Source: Clostridiales bacterium (GTDB lineage Bacteria > Bacillota > Clostridia > UBA1381). Taken from it: a stretch of DNA of 59,417 nt. Numbering within the stretch: the stretch's first letter is position 1; every line of letters starts with the position of its first letter. The position numbers and the translations under genes are program-made. The notes beneath the pieces are model-generated. The model saw only the letters and a program-made list of their open reading frames with translations. It was not told where the DNA came from and made no database searches. The stretch lies in the NCBI GenBank assembly GCA_029226975.1, contig JAQXZB010000067.1, positions 1 to 59,417 of the forward strand. Direction: 5' to 3'. Shown here piece by piece: positions 9,985-19,270 of the stretch.

Positions 9985-11025
9985 ATGTTTAAAGACAAAA
10001 CACTGTTGATAACCGGAGGAACAGGCTCTTTCGGGAACGCCGTTTTAAATCGGTTTCTCGATACGGATATAGGTCAGATACGCATATTTTCCCGGGACGA
10101 AAAAAAGCAGGACGATATGCGCCATGAATACCAGGCGAAATATCCGAAGCTGAGCGAAAAAATCAAGTTTTATATAGGCGATGTAAGGGATTTGGGGAGC
10201 GTTAAAAACGCGATGCACGACGTGGATTATATTTTCCACGCGGCAGCCTTAAAGCAGGTGCCCTCATGTGAGTTTTTTCCGATTGAAGCGGTAAAGACTA
10301 ATGTTTTGGGTACGGAAAACGTACTCACCGCCGCCATTGACGAGGGCGTAAAAAGCGTAATATGCCTTTCAACCGACAAGGCGGCGTATCCGGTAAATGC
10401 AATGGGTACGTCAAAGGCGATGATGGAAAAGGTTATCGTTGCAAAATCCCGTACCGTATCCCCGGATAAAACTAAAATCTGCTGTACACGCTACGGAAAT
10501 GTTATGTGTTCCCGCGGCTCTGTAATTCCGCTGTGGATTGAGCAGATAAAGATGGGCAAGCCCATAACCATAACCGAGCCGTCAATGACAAGATTTATCA
10601 TGTCCCTTGAGGAGGCCGTGGAGCTTGTGCTGTTCGCCTTTAAAAACGCAGACAGCGGTGATATAATGGTTCAAAAAGCGCCGGCGTGCACCATTGAGGT
10701 GCTTGCAAAGGCGGTAAAGAGCCTGTTTGATAAGGAGAACAAAAGTGAAATAAAGGTAATCGGCATCCGTCACGGTGAGAAAATGTATGAAACGCTGCTG
10801 ACAAATGAGGAATGTGCCAATGCCATTGATTTAGGCGACTTTTACCGAGTTCCGGCGGACAAGCGTGATTTGAATTATGATAAATATTTTAAGGTGGGCG
10901 ACGAAAACCGAAACCCATTAACAGAGTTTAATTCAAATAATACCGAGCTTTTGGACGTTAATCAGGTTAAGGAAAAGCTACTGTCGCTTGAATATATAAA
11001 AAAGGAACTGGAGATGATAAACTGA
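9985..11025 (+). CDS. capE: UDP-GlcNAc 4,6-dehydratase/5-epimerase, CapE/WbjB type
   Basis: 346 residues, start ATG 9985 with GGAGG upstream. It is an extended short-chain dehydrogenase: nucleotide-binding GGTGSFG near residue 11, AAALKQVP near 84, STDKA near 127, and MGTSK where most relatives have YxxxK; the Met-xxx-Lys form is typical of CapE. The C-terminal GDFYRVPADKRDLNYDKYF is also diagnostic. CapE dehydrates and epimerises UDP-GlcNAc as the first step towards UDP-L-FucNAc for capsule or cell-wall polysaccharide. The gene lies 15 bp after polC and overlaps capG by one base. The CapF reductase that normally acts between CapE and CapG is not in this window. Confidence 0.9.
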   Translation: MFKDKTLLITGGTGSFGNAVLNRFLDTDIGQIRIFSRDEKKQDDMRHEYQAKYPKLSEKIKFYIGDVRDLGSVKNAMHDVDYIFHAAALKQVPSCEFFPIEAVKTNVLGTENVLTAAIDEGVKSVICLSTDKAAYPVNAMGTSKAMMEKVIVAKSRTVSPDKTKICCTRYGNVMCSRGSVIPLWIEQIKMGKPITITEPSMTRFIMSLEEAVELVLFAFKNADSGDIMVQKAPACTIEVLAKAVKSLFDKENKSEIKVIGIRHGEKMYETLLTNEECANAIDLGDFYRVPADKRDLNYDKYFKVGDENRNPLTEFNSNNTELLDVNQVKEKLLSLEYIKKELEMIN

Positions 11026-12182
11026 TGGCAAAGCTCAAGCTTATGACGATAATCGGAACCCGACCGGAGATAATACGATTAAGTGCCTGCATAAAGGCGT
11101 GTGATAAGTATTTTGACCAGATACTTGTTCATACCGGGCAGAATTATGATTATACTTTAAATCAGGTATTTTTTGACGATTTGGGACTGCGCGCGCCGGA
11201 CTATTATTTAGACGCGGTGGGCGCGGATTTGGGAGAAACCATGGGGAATATAATATCCTCCTCCTACAAGCTTATGGTAAAGGAAAAGCCGGACGCGGTT
11301 TTTGTTTTGGGAGATACCAATTCCTGTTTGTCGGTAATCGGAGCAAAACGTCTGCATATACCCATATTCCATATGGAGGCGGGAAACCGCTGCTTTGACG
11401 AGTGTCTGCCGGAGGAAACAAACCGCCGTATAGTGGATATTATCTCCGATGTGAATATGTGCTACAGTGAACACGCGCGCCGTTATCTTAACGCGTCGGG
11501 CGTGGCAAAGGAGCGTACATATGTGGTAGGCTCACCGATGGCGGAGGTGCTTCATTCAAACCTTGACAAAATCAAAGCAAGCGATGTTTTAAACAGACTG
11601 GGGCTTGAGAAAAACAAGTACATTCTGCTTTCGGCTCACAGAGAAGAAAATATAGATACCGAAAAGAACTTCTTTTCGCTTATGAATGCGGTAAACGCCA
11701 TGGCAAAAAAGTATGATATGCCCATACTCTATTCCTGTCACCCGAGAAGCAAAAAATTTATCGAGCAGCGGGGCTTTGAATTTGATAATCGGGTAATCAG
11801 GCATGAGCCATTGGGCTTCCATGATTACAATAATCTTCAGATGAACGCCTTTGCGGTGGTTTCGGACAGCGGAACACTGCCGGAGGAAAGCAGCTTCTTT
11901 TTATCGGTGGGAAATCCCATTCCCGCGGTGTGCATAAGAACAAGCACCGAGCGTCCCGAAGCCCTTGACAAAGGCAATTTCATCCTTGCCGGAATAAGCA
12001 CCGAGCAGGTTTTGCAGGCGGTGGATGTGGCTGTTGAAATGAATAAAAACGGAGATTTGGGCATACCCGTACCCAATTATACCGATGAAAATGTTTCGGT
12101 TAAGGTGGTTAAGCTTATTCAAAGCTATACGGGAGTTGTGAATAAAATGGTGTGGAGAAAAGTAGAAAATGATAACTGCTGA
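11025..12182 (+). CDS. capG: UDP-N-acetyl sugar 2-epimerase (non-hydrolysing), CapG/WbjD type
   Basis: 385 residues; ATG 11025 overlaps the capE stop by one base (TGATG), implying translational coupling. GT-B fold epimerase of the WecB/CapG group: GTRPEIIRL near residue 11, HTGQNYD near 38, FHMEAGNRCFDECLPEETNRRIVD near 115, SAHREENID near 205, and SDSGTLPEES near 290. The NRCFDECLPEE variant resembles CapG/WbjD, which epimerise C2 in the UDP-L-FucNAc route, rather than plain WecB (UDP-GlcNAc to UDP-ManNAc); this call is by motif only. The stop overlaps the next gene by 14 bp. Confidence 0.88.
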   Translation: MAKLKLMTIIGTRPEIIRLSACIKACDKYFDQILVHTGQNYDYTLNQVFFDDLGLRAPDYYLDAVGADLGETMGNIISSSYKLMVKEKPDAVFVLGDTNSCLSVIGAKRLHIPIFHMEAGNRCFDECLPEETNRRIVDIISDVNMCYSEHARRYLNASGVAKERTYVVGSPMAEVLHSNLDKIKASDVLNRLGLEKNKYILLSAHREENIDTEKNFFSLMNAVNAMAKKYDMPILYSCHPRSKKFIEQRGFEFDNRVIRHEPLGFHDYNNLQMNAFAVVSDSGTLPEESSFFLSVGNPIPAVCIRTSTERPEALDKGNFILAGISTEQVLQAVDVAVEMNKNGDLGIPVPNYTDENVSVKVVKLIQSYTGVVNKMVWRKVENDNC

Positions 12183-12954
12183 TATTATAAAAGGGATATT
12201 GATACCCTTTGCGGGTACTGCTCTGGGAGCGTCATGTGTTCTGTTTATGAAAAAATCCATGAACGGATTGCTTCAGCGTGCGCTTACCGGCTTTGCGGCG
12301 GGAGTTATGACGGCGGCTGCCGTATGGAGTCTGCTTATTCCGGCAATGGAGCAGAGCGAGGGCATGGGAAGCTTAGCGTTTATACCGGCGGTTGCGGGCT
12401 TTTGGGTAGGAATTTTGTTTTTGCTTTTGCTTGACCATATAATTCCCCATCTGCATATGAACAGCAAGCAGTCGGAAGGACCAAAAAGCAGTTTGGGAAA
12501 AACAACCATGCTTGTACTGGCAGTAGCGCTTCATAATCTTCCCGAGGGACTGGCTGTAGGTGTTGTCTGGGCGGGCTGTATATCGGGAAAATCCGCTATT
12601 TCCGTAATGGGCGCGATTGCCCTTTCGGTGGGAATTGCAATTCAGAATTTTCCCGAGGGTGCGATTATATCCATGCCGCTTCGTGCGGAGGGTATGAAAA
12701 AGCCAAAAGCGTTTTTATACGGAGTTTTATCGGGAATAGTAGAGCCGATAGGTGCCATGATTACCATTCTTGCCGCTGATTTTGTTGTTCCGGCGCTGCC
12801 GTATTTTCTGAGCTTTGCCGCCGGTGCCATGATATATGTGGTTGTGGAGGAGCTTATACCCGAAATGTCCTGGGGCGAACATTCAAATATAGGAACGCTG
12901 ATATTTGCGGCGGGCTTTTCGGTCATGATGATTCTTGACGTTGCTTTGGGATAA
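12169..12954 (+). CDS. ZIP-family divalent metal transporter
   Basis: 261 residues with about eight membrane helices. ZIP signatures are HNLPEGLAVGV (near residue 124) and QNFPEGAIISMPLR (near 158), the paired metal-binding helices TM4 and TM5, and a His-containing loop (DHIIPHLHMNSK) between TM3 and TM4. It resembles ZupT/GufA proteins, which import Zn, Fe or Mn across the cytoplasmic membrane; here the second motif has Gln-Asn-Phe-Pro-Glu. It starts 14 bp inside the end of capG, so it is co-transcribed. No metal-responsive regulator is adjacent. Confidence 0.9.
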   Translation: MITADIIKGILIPFAGTALGASCVLFMKKSMNGLLQRALTGFAAGVMTAAAVWSLLIPAMEQSEGMGSLAFIPAVAGFWVGILFLLLLDHIIPHLHMNSKQSEGPKSSLGKTTMLVLAVALHNLPEGLAVGVVWAGCISGKSAISVMGAIALSVGIAIQNFPEGAIISMPLRAEGMKKPKAFLYGVLSGIVEPIGAMITILAADFVVPALPYFLSFAAGAMIYVVVEELIPEMSWGEHSNIGTLIFAAGFSVMMILDVALG

Positions 12955-13012
12955 ATGCTTGAATAATGTAAATATTTTTTGCATAAGCTAAAGAACGGGA
13001 GGTGAGCGGCAT

Positions 13013-13489
13013 ATGTGGATAAAACTGAAGCCGTATATAATTTCCGTTCTTATTGCTTTGGGAGTGGGCGCGCTTTCTGCGTGGTTTACAAAGGGGAATA
13101 TGGATATATACCCATATGTAGCAAAGCCGCGTTTTGCTCCGCCCATGGCGGTATTTCCCATTGTATGGACAATTTTGTTTATTCTTATGGGAATAGGAAG
13201 CGCAATGATTTATAAGGCGGGAATAAATGACGGAAAGGACGTGTCCGGCGCGCTTAGGCTTTACGGACTGCAGCTGATAATAAATTTCTTCTGGAGCATA
13301 ATATTTTTTAATATGCGGGCATATTTGTTTGCATTTATATGGCTTTTGCTGCTGTGGGCGGCGGTTATAGCCATGACCTTTAAATTTCATAAGATAAACA
13401 AAAAGGCGGCATATTTGCAGTTTCCGTATCTTTTGTGGATAAAATTTGCGGGTTATCTTAATTTAATGATTTATATTTTAAACAGATAA
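13013..13489 (+). CDS. tspO: TspO/MBR family membrane protein
   Basis: 158 residues with five predicted membrane helices. Start ATG 13013; GGGAGGTGA lies about 10 nt upstream. TspO signatures: KPRFAPPMAVFPIVWTILF (near residue 37), a Trp/Asn-rich helix QLIINFFWSIIFF (near 92), and YLLWIKFAGYLN near the end. The family binds porphyrins and related ligands and is tied to tetrapyrrole or stress responses; the substrate is not settled here. It follows the ZIP gene after 58 bp and is closed by a hairpin at 13506-13540. Confidence 0.92.
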   Translation: MWIKLKPYIISVLIALGVGALSAWFTKGNMDIYPYVAKPRFAPPMAVFPIVWTILFILMGIGSAMIYKAGINDGKDVSGALRLYGLQLIINFFWSIIFFNMRAYLFAFIWLLLLWAAVIAMTFKFHKINKKAAYLQFPYLLWIKFAGYLNLMIYILNR

Positions 13490-13505
13490 AAAGCTTTTTT
13501 CAATG

Positions 13506-13540
13506 TAACAAAGGCATTCCATCGAGGAACGCCTTTGTTA
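13506..13540. terminator. Bidirectional terminator between tspO and spoIVB
   Basis: TAACAAAGGC-A-TTCC, loop ATCGA, GGAA-C-GCCTTTGTTA: a 14-bp stem with one A/C mismatch. A T run lies at about 13495-13500 and another (CTTTTT) at 13545-13550. It separates two convergent genes. Confidence 0.6.
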
Positions 13541-13564
13541 TGCGCTTTTTGAAAAATTGCTCTG

Positions 13565-14518
13565 TCAATTTAGCGAAGCTGAAAATTCGAGCATTTTTCC
13601 CGCTTTAATACCGTAGCCCTTTTTGGGGTCGTTTACGAACACATGAGTTAAAGCTCCGACAAAGTTGCCATCCTGCATTATCGGTGCGCCGCTCATGCCC
13701 TGAACAATACCGCCGGTTTTTGAGATTAACTTATCGTCCGTAACCTCCAAAACAATGCTTTTGGAAGCCTGGCGGTCGTCATATACCTTGAGTACCTTTG
13801 CAGAATACGGCTTTGCGCCGTTTCCGTCAATATCGGTAAGTATATACGCATCTCCCGGCTCAGGGCCCTGCAGTGCCTGCGCTTTTTCAAAAAAGCGAAT
13901 GTCGCCCGAGAGCTTTCCGTAAATGCCGCAGCTTGTGTTCATCAGCAGACTGCCGTATTCGCCACTGCCGAAACTGCATTTTATCTCACCTATGGAGCCT
14001 GCGGAGCTTTTTATTATTGAGGAAACGCTGCACTCTCCGATAACGCCGCTTTTAGGACGCATAAGCTGACCGGTGTCAATATCGGTTATACCATGCCCCA
14101 GTGCGCCGAAGCTGCTGTTTTCGGGGTCATAATAGGTAAGAGTGCCTATTCCGGCTGTGCTGTCCCGAAGCCAAAGTCCGAGCCGCGGACCGTATTCGGT
14201 GTTTGTCGGCTCAAGAGTGAGCGAAAGCTTCTCATCGCCGCGCTTAATACTAAGCATTACACTGCCGCCCTTGCCGGCAATTTCCGAAAGCTCACTGCTG
14301 CTTTTTAGCAGCTTACCGTTTGCCGACTCAATAATATCCCCTTTTTTTACACCGTTTGCCGCGTCCGAAACCCCGACAACCAGCAGTCCGTCGGTGTAGA
14401 GCTTAACGCCTATTGTTTCGCCGCTGGGATATACATATTTTGCATAGGCAAAACAGGTATTAAACAATAAAAAATTAAAAATAATACTGAATGAAATGAA
14501 TTTTATGCCATGCTTCAT
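13565..14518 (-). CDS. spoIVB: SpoIVB-type serine peptidase (S55) with PDZ domain
   Basis: 317 residues from ATG 14518, chosen because GGGAGGCGG lies just upstream (about 14523-14531); longer frames lack this. A hydrophobic N-terminal segment (residues 5-22) is a signal or membrane anchor. A PDZ domain follows (GVSDAANGVKKGDIIESANG, near 45). The peptidase part shows the catalytic His in GALGHGITD (near 135) and the Ser in GGIVQGMSGAPIMQDGNFVG (near 278), then THVFVNDPKKGYGI. In B. subtilis SpoIVB is made in the forespore, crosses into the intermembrane space and triggers sigma-K activation, so the host is probably an endospore former. In many genomes the gene sits by recN and spo0A; here it is divergent from pcrA. 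No clear sigma-G promoter was found. Confidence 0.88.
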   Translation of the reverse strand: MKHGIKFISFSIIFNFLLFNTCFAYAKYVYPSGETIGVKLYTDGLLVVGVSDAANGVKKGDIIESANGKLLKSSSELSEIAGKGGSVMLSIKRGDEKLSLTLEPTNTEYGPRLGLWLRDSTAGIGTLTYYDPENSSFGALGHGITDIDTGQLMRPKSGVIGECSVSSIIKSSAGSIGEIKCSFGSGEYGSLLMNTSCGIYGKLSGDIRFFEKAQALQGPEPGDAYILTDIDGNGAKPYSAKVLKVYDDRQASKSIVLEVTDDKLISKTGGIVQGMSGAPIMQDGNFVGALTHVFVNDPKKGYGIKAGKMLEFSASLN

Positions 14519-14594
14519 TATACCGCCTCCCGTCATATGCTTAATTTTGACGTAATCCGACAATGTTATACTGAAAAACATATTGCAAAAATGG

Positions 14595-14624
14595 TTGAAA
14601 AAGCATAGGGAGTTGTGGTATAAT
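14595..14624 (+). promoter_or_regulatory. Promoter for the pcrA run
   Basis: TTGAAA (14595-14600), 18-bp spacer, TATAAT (14619-14624) with TGG extended -10, about 55 bp before the pcrA start codon. Confidence 0.75.
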
Positions 14625-14678
14625 AGTAAGCGGCGGCAATTTGCGGCCGTATGAATAAACAGAAACGGATGTATAAAT

Positions 14679-16865
14679 ATGGATTCTATACTGGAAAAAT
14701 TAAACGAAAAGCAGCGCGAAGCGGTTACTACTACCGAGGGACCCGTTTTGATTGTTGCCGGCGCGGGCAGCGGCAAGACCACAGTGCTTGTAAACAGAAT
14801 TGCCTATATTTTGCAAAAGCGTCTTGCCACACCCCATAATATTCTTGCCATAACCTTTACAAACAAGGCGGCAAATGAAATGAAGGAAAGAATTTCCGAT
14901 ATTGTCGGGGAAAAGGAAATAAGAAAAATGTGGGTGGGGACCTTCCACAGCATATGCGTGAGGATATTAAGGGGAACCATTGATTTTTTGGGCTATGACT
15001 CTGATTTTGTCATATATGACACCGCAGATGTTAAGACACTCATGAAAGAGATTTACCGCGAGGAGGATATTGACGATAAAAACTATCCCATAAAATATGT
15101 AACCTCCACAATAAGTAATGCAAAAAACGAGCTTATGGACGCGGCAACCTTTGAGGAGGTCAACAGAAACGATTACCGTATGTCCACAATCGCGCGGATT
15201 TATAAAAAGTATCAGCAAAAGCTTTTAAAAAACAACGCACTGGATTTTGACGATATTATTTTAAATACCGTAAAGATACTTAGCTTAAACGAGGACGTGC
15301 TGATAAAATATCAGGCAAGGTTTTCCTATATATTTGTGGACGAGTACCAGGATACTAATATTGCCCAGTACACATTGGTAAACCTTATAGCAAGCGCGTA
15401 CAAAAACATATGCGTTGTCGGTGATGACGACCAGAGCATATATAAATTCCGCGGTGCAAATGTCGGGAATATTCTGAGCTTTGAGGAGGATTATCCCGAT
15501 GCCGCAAGAATTACGCTTGACCAAAATTACCGTTCCACACAGACTATTCTTGACGCGGCAAACGCCGTTATCGGCAACAACGGCAAGCGAATGGGCAAAA
15601 ACCTGTGGACTGCAAACGGCGAGGGAAATAAAATAAAGGCATGTACTGCGCAAAACGAGTATGACGAAGCGCGCTTTGTTGCAAAGGAAATAAGTAAGCA
15701 CTGCAAAAACGGCGGAAGCTTTTCGGACTGTGCTGTGCTTTACAGAACAAACGCACAGTCCCGTGTTATAGAAGAAGCCTTTATGAGGGAAGCAATACCC
15801 TATAGGGTTTTGGCGGGACTTAGATTCTATGACCGCAAGGAAATAAAGGATATTATAGCATATTTAAGGATTATACATAACCCCAACGACGATATAAGCC
15901 TTAAAAGAATTATAAACGAGCCGAAACGAAAAATCGGGGCGGCGACCATGGAAAAGGCTCAAAACCTTGCAAACGAGGCACAGTGCAGCGTTTATGATAT
16001 AATAAAAAATGCCGGCGACTATCCGGCACTTAAATCGGCTGCTCAAAGGCTTTTGGATTTTTGCTGTTTTATTGAAAATATGTCAAAGCTTGCGGGAACG
16101 TTAAGCCTTGTGGAGCTTATTAAGCGGGTTTTAAATGACAGCGGATACATCGCGATGCTGACATTGGAGCCGACTATAGAAAATCAAACCAGGGTAGAAA
16201 ACCTCAACGAATTTTTAAATGTGGCGGCAGAGTTTGAAAACAGCGAGGAGGAGGATAAGAACCTTGCCCTGTTTTTGGAAAACATATCGCTCATTTCCGA
16301 TATTGACGCCTATGACGAGGACGAGGATACAACGGTGATGATGACCATTCACAGCGCAAAGGGTCTGGAATTCCCCATAGTGTTTATGGTGGGTCTTGAA
16401 GAGGGACTGTTCCCGGGAACGCGCTCTATAGGTGATGCCGAGGAAATAGAGGAGGAAAGGCGGCTTTGCTATGTGGCAATAACCCGCGCCAAGGAACAGC
16501 TCTATATTACAAAAGCCCGCTCAAGGACTATTTACGGCAAGACTGCTCCGGCACTGCCCTCAAGATTTTACGGAGAAATACCCCGGGAGTATATAGAGGA
16601 CGTGTCCGGCTTTGGGACGAAAGTGTCAATGAGCCTGGAGCAATTCGGAGTGCGCATAGAACCGGGAAAACCGCATCCGAAAGGGAAGCAGACATATTGT
16701 ATTGACTTTAAGCCCGGCGATAAGGTCGAGCATGAAAAATTCGGCAGGGGCGTTGTGGTAAGCTCAAAGCGGTTTGGAAATGACGCAATAGTAAACATTG
16801 CCTTTGACTCCATAGGACCAAAGCAGCTTATGGCAGTTTTTGCCAAGCTTAAAAAGATAGACTGA
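14679..16865 (+). CDS. pcrA: ATP-dependent DNA helicase PcrA (UvrD/Rep family)
   Basis: 728 residues. Start ATG 14679 (MDSILEKLNEKQREAV) matches the family N-terminus, although the ribosome site is weak. Superfamily 1A motifs in order: Q motif LNEKQREAV, Walker A GAGSGKTTVL (near 28), TFTNKAANEMK, GTFHSICVRILR, Walker B FVDEYQDTN (near 222), VVGDDDQSIYKFRGA, LDQNYRST, MTIHSAKGLEFPIVF (near 550) and YVAITRAKEQLYI. The C-terminal 50 residues (GDKVEHEKFGRGVV...) form the Tudor-like domain by which PcrA contacts RNA polymerase. It is a 3'-5' helicase in repair and in clearing replication-transcription conflicts. It heads pcrA-ftsK-ygiQ-folD with gaps of 17 bp or overlaps. Confidence 0.95.
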   Translation: MDSILEKLNEKQREAVTTTEGPVLIVAGAGSGKTTVLVNRIAYILQKRLATPHNILAITFTNKAANEMKERISDIVGEKEIRKMWVGTFHSICVRILRGTIDFLGYDSDFVIYDTADVKTLMKEIYREEDIDDKNYPIKYVTSTISNAKNELMDAATFEEVNRNDYRMSTIARIYKKYQQKLLKNNALDFDDIILNTVKILSLNEDVLIKYQARFSYIFVDEYQDTNIAQYTLVNLIASAYKNICVVGDDDQSIYKFRGANVGNILSFEEDYPDAARITLDQNYRSTQTILDAANAVIGNNGKRMGKNLWTANGEGNKIKACTAQNEYDEARFVAKEISKHCKNGGSFSDCAVLYRTNAQSRVIEEAFMREAIPYRVLAGLRFYDRKEIKDIIAYLRIIHNPNDDISLKRIINEPKRKIGAATMEKAQNLANEAQCSVYDIIKNAGDYPALKSAAQRLLDFCCFIENMSKLAGTLSLVELIKRVLNDSGYIAMLTLEPTIENQTRVENLNEFLNVAAEFENSEEEDKNLALFLENISLISDIDAYDEDEDTTVMMTIHSAKGLEFPIVFMVGLEEGLFPGTRSIGDAEEIEEERRLCYVAITRAKEQLYITKARSRTIYGKTAPALPSRFYGEIPREYIEDVSGFGTKVSMSLEQFGVRIEPGKPHPKGKQTYCIDFKPGDKVEHEKFGRGVVVSSKRFGNDAIVNIAFDSIGPKQLMAVFAKLKKID

Positions 16866-16882
16866 CGGGAGGGATTGTTTAA

Positions 16883-19270
16883 ATGGCTAATAAAAAAACG
16901 GCTTCAAAAAAGAAGCCTGCCGCGGCAAAAAAGAAAAAACAGGAAAAAAAGGATTATCTTAAAATCCATATTATAGTTTTTTCGATAATAACTGTGGTAC
17001 TGGCGCTGTTTATGTACATAGACACCGACGGAAACGGCATTATAAATATCGGGATTACGAGATTTGTATGCGGACTGTTCGGAAAAACGGGCTACTTTTT
17101 GCCGGTGGCTTTGGGCGGATGTACGATATATCTGATAAAGACAAAGGATATAAAAAAATTCTGGTTAAAATTTACCCTGACTATGTTGCTTATGATAAAT
17201 GTGAGCGCGATTGTGGCTTTGGGAACAAATGGAGATATACAGACCGCCTTTTGGCTGGGCGCAGACGATAATGTGGGCGGCGGTGTTTTGGGAAGCTGTA
17301 TATCTGTGTTTTTGACGGGCATGGTACATATAGTTATATCATATATAATACTGATTTTTACATTTTTGCTTCTGGCAAGCCTGGTTACGGGGGTATCGTT
17401 TTTTAAGATACTCGGTATCGGCACGAAGAAGGCTGTAGTGGGTGCAAAAACCAAGTACGATGAGCTAAAAGAAAACTACGAGGAGAGAAAAGCGCAGGAG
17501 GAAGAAGCGGAGCAGTATATCAGGGAGTTTGAGGAGCCAATGGCGCAAGAGCCATCCGACGCCCTTGATGTGGCAAAATCCTTTTCAAAGGACGAGCTTA
17601 AGACGAAAAACAATGCAAAGCCCGAAAAGGAAGAAGCCCCGGAGCCTTTCTCCGACGGCATAGACGAGGTGTTTGCGGAATTTAAAAGTACTCCGGGCGA
17701 GCAGGAAACCTTTGATGAGGTAAAGGAAAAGCCCAAAAAGAAAAAGAGCATAACCGAGGCGGAAAAGACATCATATAACGAAGAGCTTGACCGGGCAATA
17801 GAACAGCCCAGCGTACAGTATGTATATCCGCCCATAAAGCTTTTAAATCAGCCCAAAAGAGCCTCGGGGGATTTAAGAGAGGAGCTTCGCTCAACCGCAC
17901 AGAAGCTTATATCGATACTTGATGATTTCGGAGTAAAGGCAAAGCTTTTGCAGGTTACCCAGGGACCGACGGTAACAAGATTTGAAATACAGCCCGAAAC
18001 CGGTGTAAAGCTGTCGAAAATCGTGGGACTGGCAGATGATGTTGCACTTAATTTGGCAGTGTCAACGGTGCTTGTGGCGCCGGTGCCGGGCAAGGCGGCG
18101 GTGGGTATTGAAATACCCAATAATAAGGTAAGCTCCGTTTCAATCCGCGAAATGCTTGATTCCGACGTCTTTAAGGATGCAAAGTCAAAGCTGACCTTTG
18201 CACTGGGAAAGGACATAGGCGGAAACGTGGTAGTGGGGGATATTGCCAAAATGCCCCATCTGCTTATTGCGGGCGCAACCGGAGCCGGAAAAAGCGTGTG
18301 CATAAACACGATGATTATGAGTATTCTCTACAAGGCAAAGCCGGAGGATGTAAAGCTCATCATGGTTGACCCGAAAAGAGTAGAGCTTGGCGTATATAAC
18401 GGTATACCCCATCTGCTGATACCTGTGGTAACCGACCCGAAAAAAGCGGCGGGTGCGCTTAACTGGGCTGTAACGGAAATGATGCACAGATATGATTTGT
18501 TCACCGAAACCGGGGTAAGACAGCTTGATTCATACAATAAGCTTATGGAAAAGCAGGGCGGTGAAAAGATACCGAAGCTTGTAATTATAATAGACGAGCT
18601 TGCCGACCTTATGATGGTTGCGGCAAAGGAGGTTGAGGATTACATAGTAAGACTTACGCAGCTTGCCAGAGCCGCGGGAATACATCTTGTAATCGCAACC
18701 CAAAGACCGTCGGTAGACGTCATTACCGGACTTATAAAGGCAAACGTCCCTTCAAGAATTGCGCTTGCGGTATCCTCGCAGGTGGACAGCCGTACAATAC
18801 TTGACAAGGGCGGCGCGGAAAAGCTTCTCGGAAAGGGCGATATGCTCTATCACCCGGCGGGAGCAAGATCCGCCATGAGAGTTCAGGGTGCATTTGTGAC
18901 TGACGGGGAAATTGAAACGGTTGTAAATTATATAAAGGAGAATGTGGGCGTTACCCATTACAGCGAGGATTTGGAGGAGGAGATAGAACGCTGCTCCACC
19001 GGCGAAAACGGAGTAACTCCCGATACCGAGGAGGAGGGCGACGCACTTTTGCCCGATGCGATTTCACTGGCGGTGGAGCTGGGGAAAATATCCACCTCCA
19101 TGGTACAAAGGCGGCTCGGCGTTGGATATTCCAGAGCCGGAAGAATAATAGATCAAATGGAGGCGCGGGGAATAATCTCCGGGGCAAACGGCTCAAAGCC
19201 CAGAGATGTGCTTGTAAGCCATGCTGATATGCCTCGTGCGGGAAACAGCTATGAATATGATGAAGAATGA
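16883..19270 (+). CDS. ftsK: DNA translocase FtsK/SpoIIIE
   Basis: 795 residues. Start ATG 16883 with GGGAGGG about 10 nt upstream. A Lys/Ala-rich N-terminus (residues 1-25) is followed by four membrane helices (about 28-180), an acidic and coiled linker (190-300), the alpha and beta RecA-like motor domains (Walker [13 protein letters not shown] near 464; Walker [14 protein letters not shown] near 570; [13 protein letters not shown]), and a C-terminal winged-helix gamma domain ([32 protein letters not shown]) that reads KOPS/SRS polarity sequences. It pumps chromosomal DNA through the septum at division and, as SpoIIIE, into the forespore. The ygiQ start lies about 20 bp inside its 3' end. 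Confidence 0.96.
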   Translation: MANKKTASKKKPAAAKKKKQEKKDYLKIHIIVFSIITVVLALFMYIDTDGNGIINIGITRFVCGLFGKTGYFLPVALGGCTIYLIKTKDIKKFWLKFTLTMLLMINVSAIVALGTNGDIQTAFWLGADDNVGGGVLGSCISVFLTGMVHIVISYIILIFTFLLLASLVTGVSFFKILGIGTKKAVVGAKTKYDELKENYEERKAQEEEAEQYIREFEEPMAQEPSDALDVAKSFSKDELKTKNNAKPEKEEAPEPFSDGIDEVFAEFKSTPGEQETFDEVKEKPKKKKSITEAEKTSYNEELDRAIEQPSVQYVYPPIKLLNQPKRASGDLREELRSTAQKLISILDDFGVKAKLLQVTQGPTVTRFEIQPETGVKLSKIVGLADDVALNLAVSTVLVAPVPGKAAVGIEIPNNKVSSVSIREMLDSDVFKDAKSKLTFALGKDIGGNVVVGDIAKMPHLLIAGATGAGKSVCINTMIMSILYKAKPEDVKLIMVDPKRVELGVYNGIPHLLIPVVTDPKKAAGALNWAVTEMMHRYDLFTETGVRQLDSYNKLMEKQGGEKIPKLVIIIDELADLMMVAAKEVEDYIVRLTQLARAAGIHLVIATQRPSVDVITGLIKANVPSRIALAVSSQVDSRTILDKGGAEKLLGKGDMLYHPAGARSAMRVQGAFVTDGEIETVVNYIKENVGVTHYSEDLEEEIERCSTGENGVTPDTEEEGDALLPDAISLAVELGKISTSMVQRRLGVGYSRAGRIIDQMEARGIISGANGSKPRDVLVSHADMPRAGNSYEYDEE

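Noticed and set aside
14519-14594. Sigma-G promoter for spoIVB
   Set aside because: No sequence matched both the -35 and -10 patterns at the right spacing, so none is annotated.
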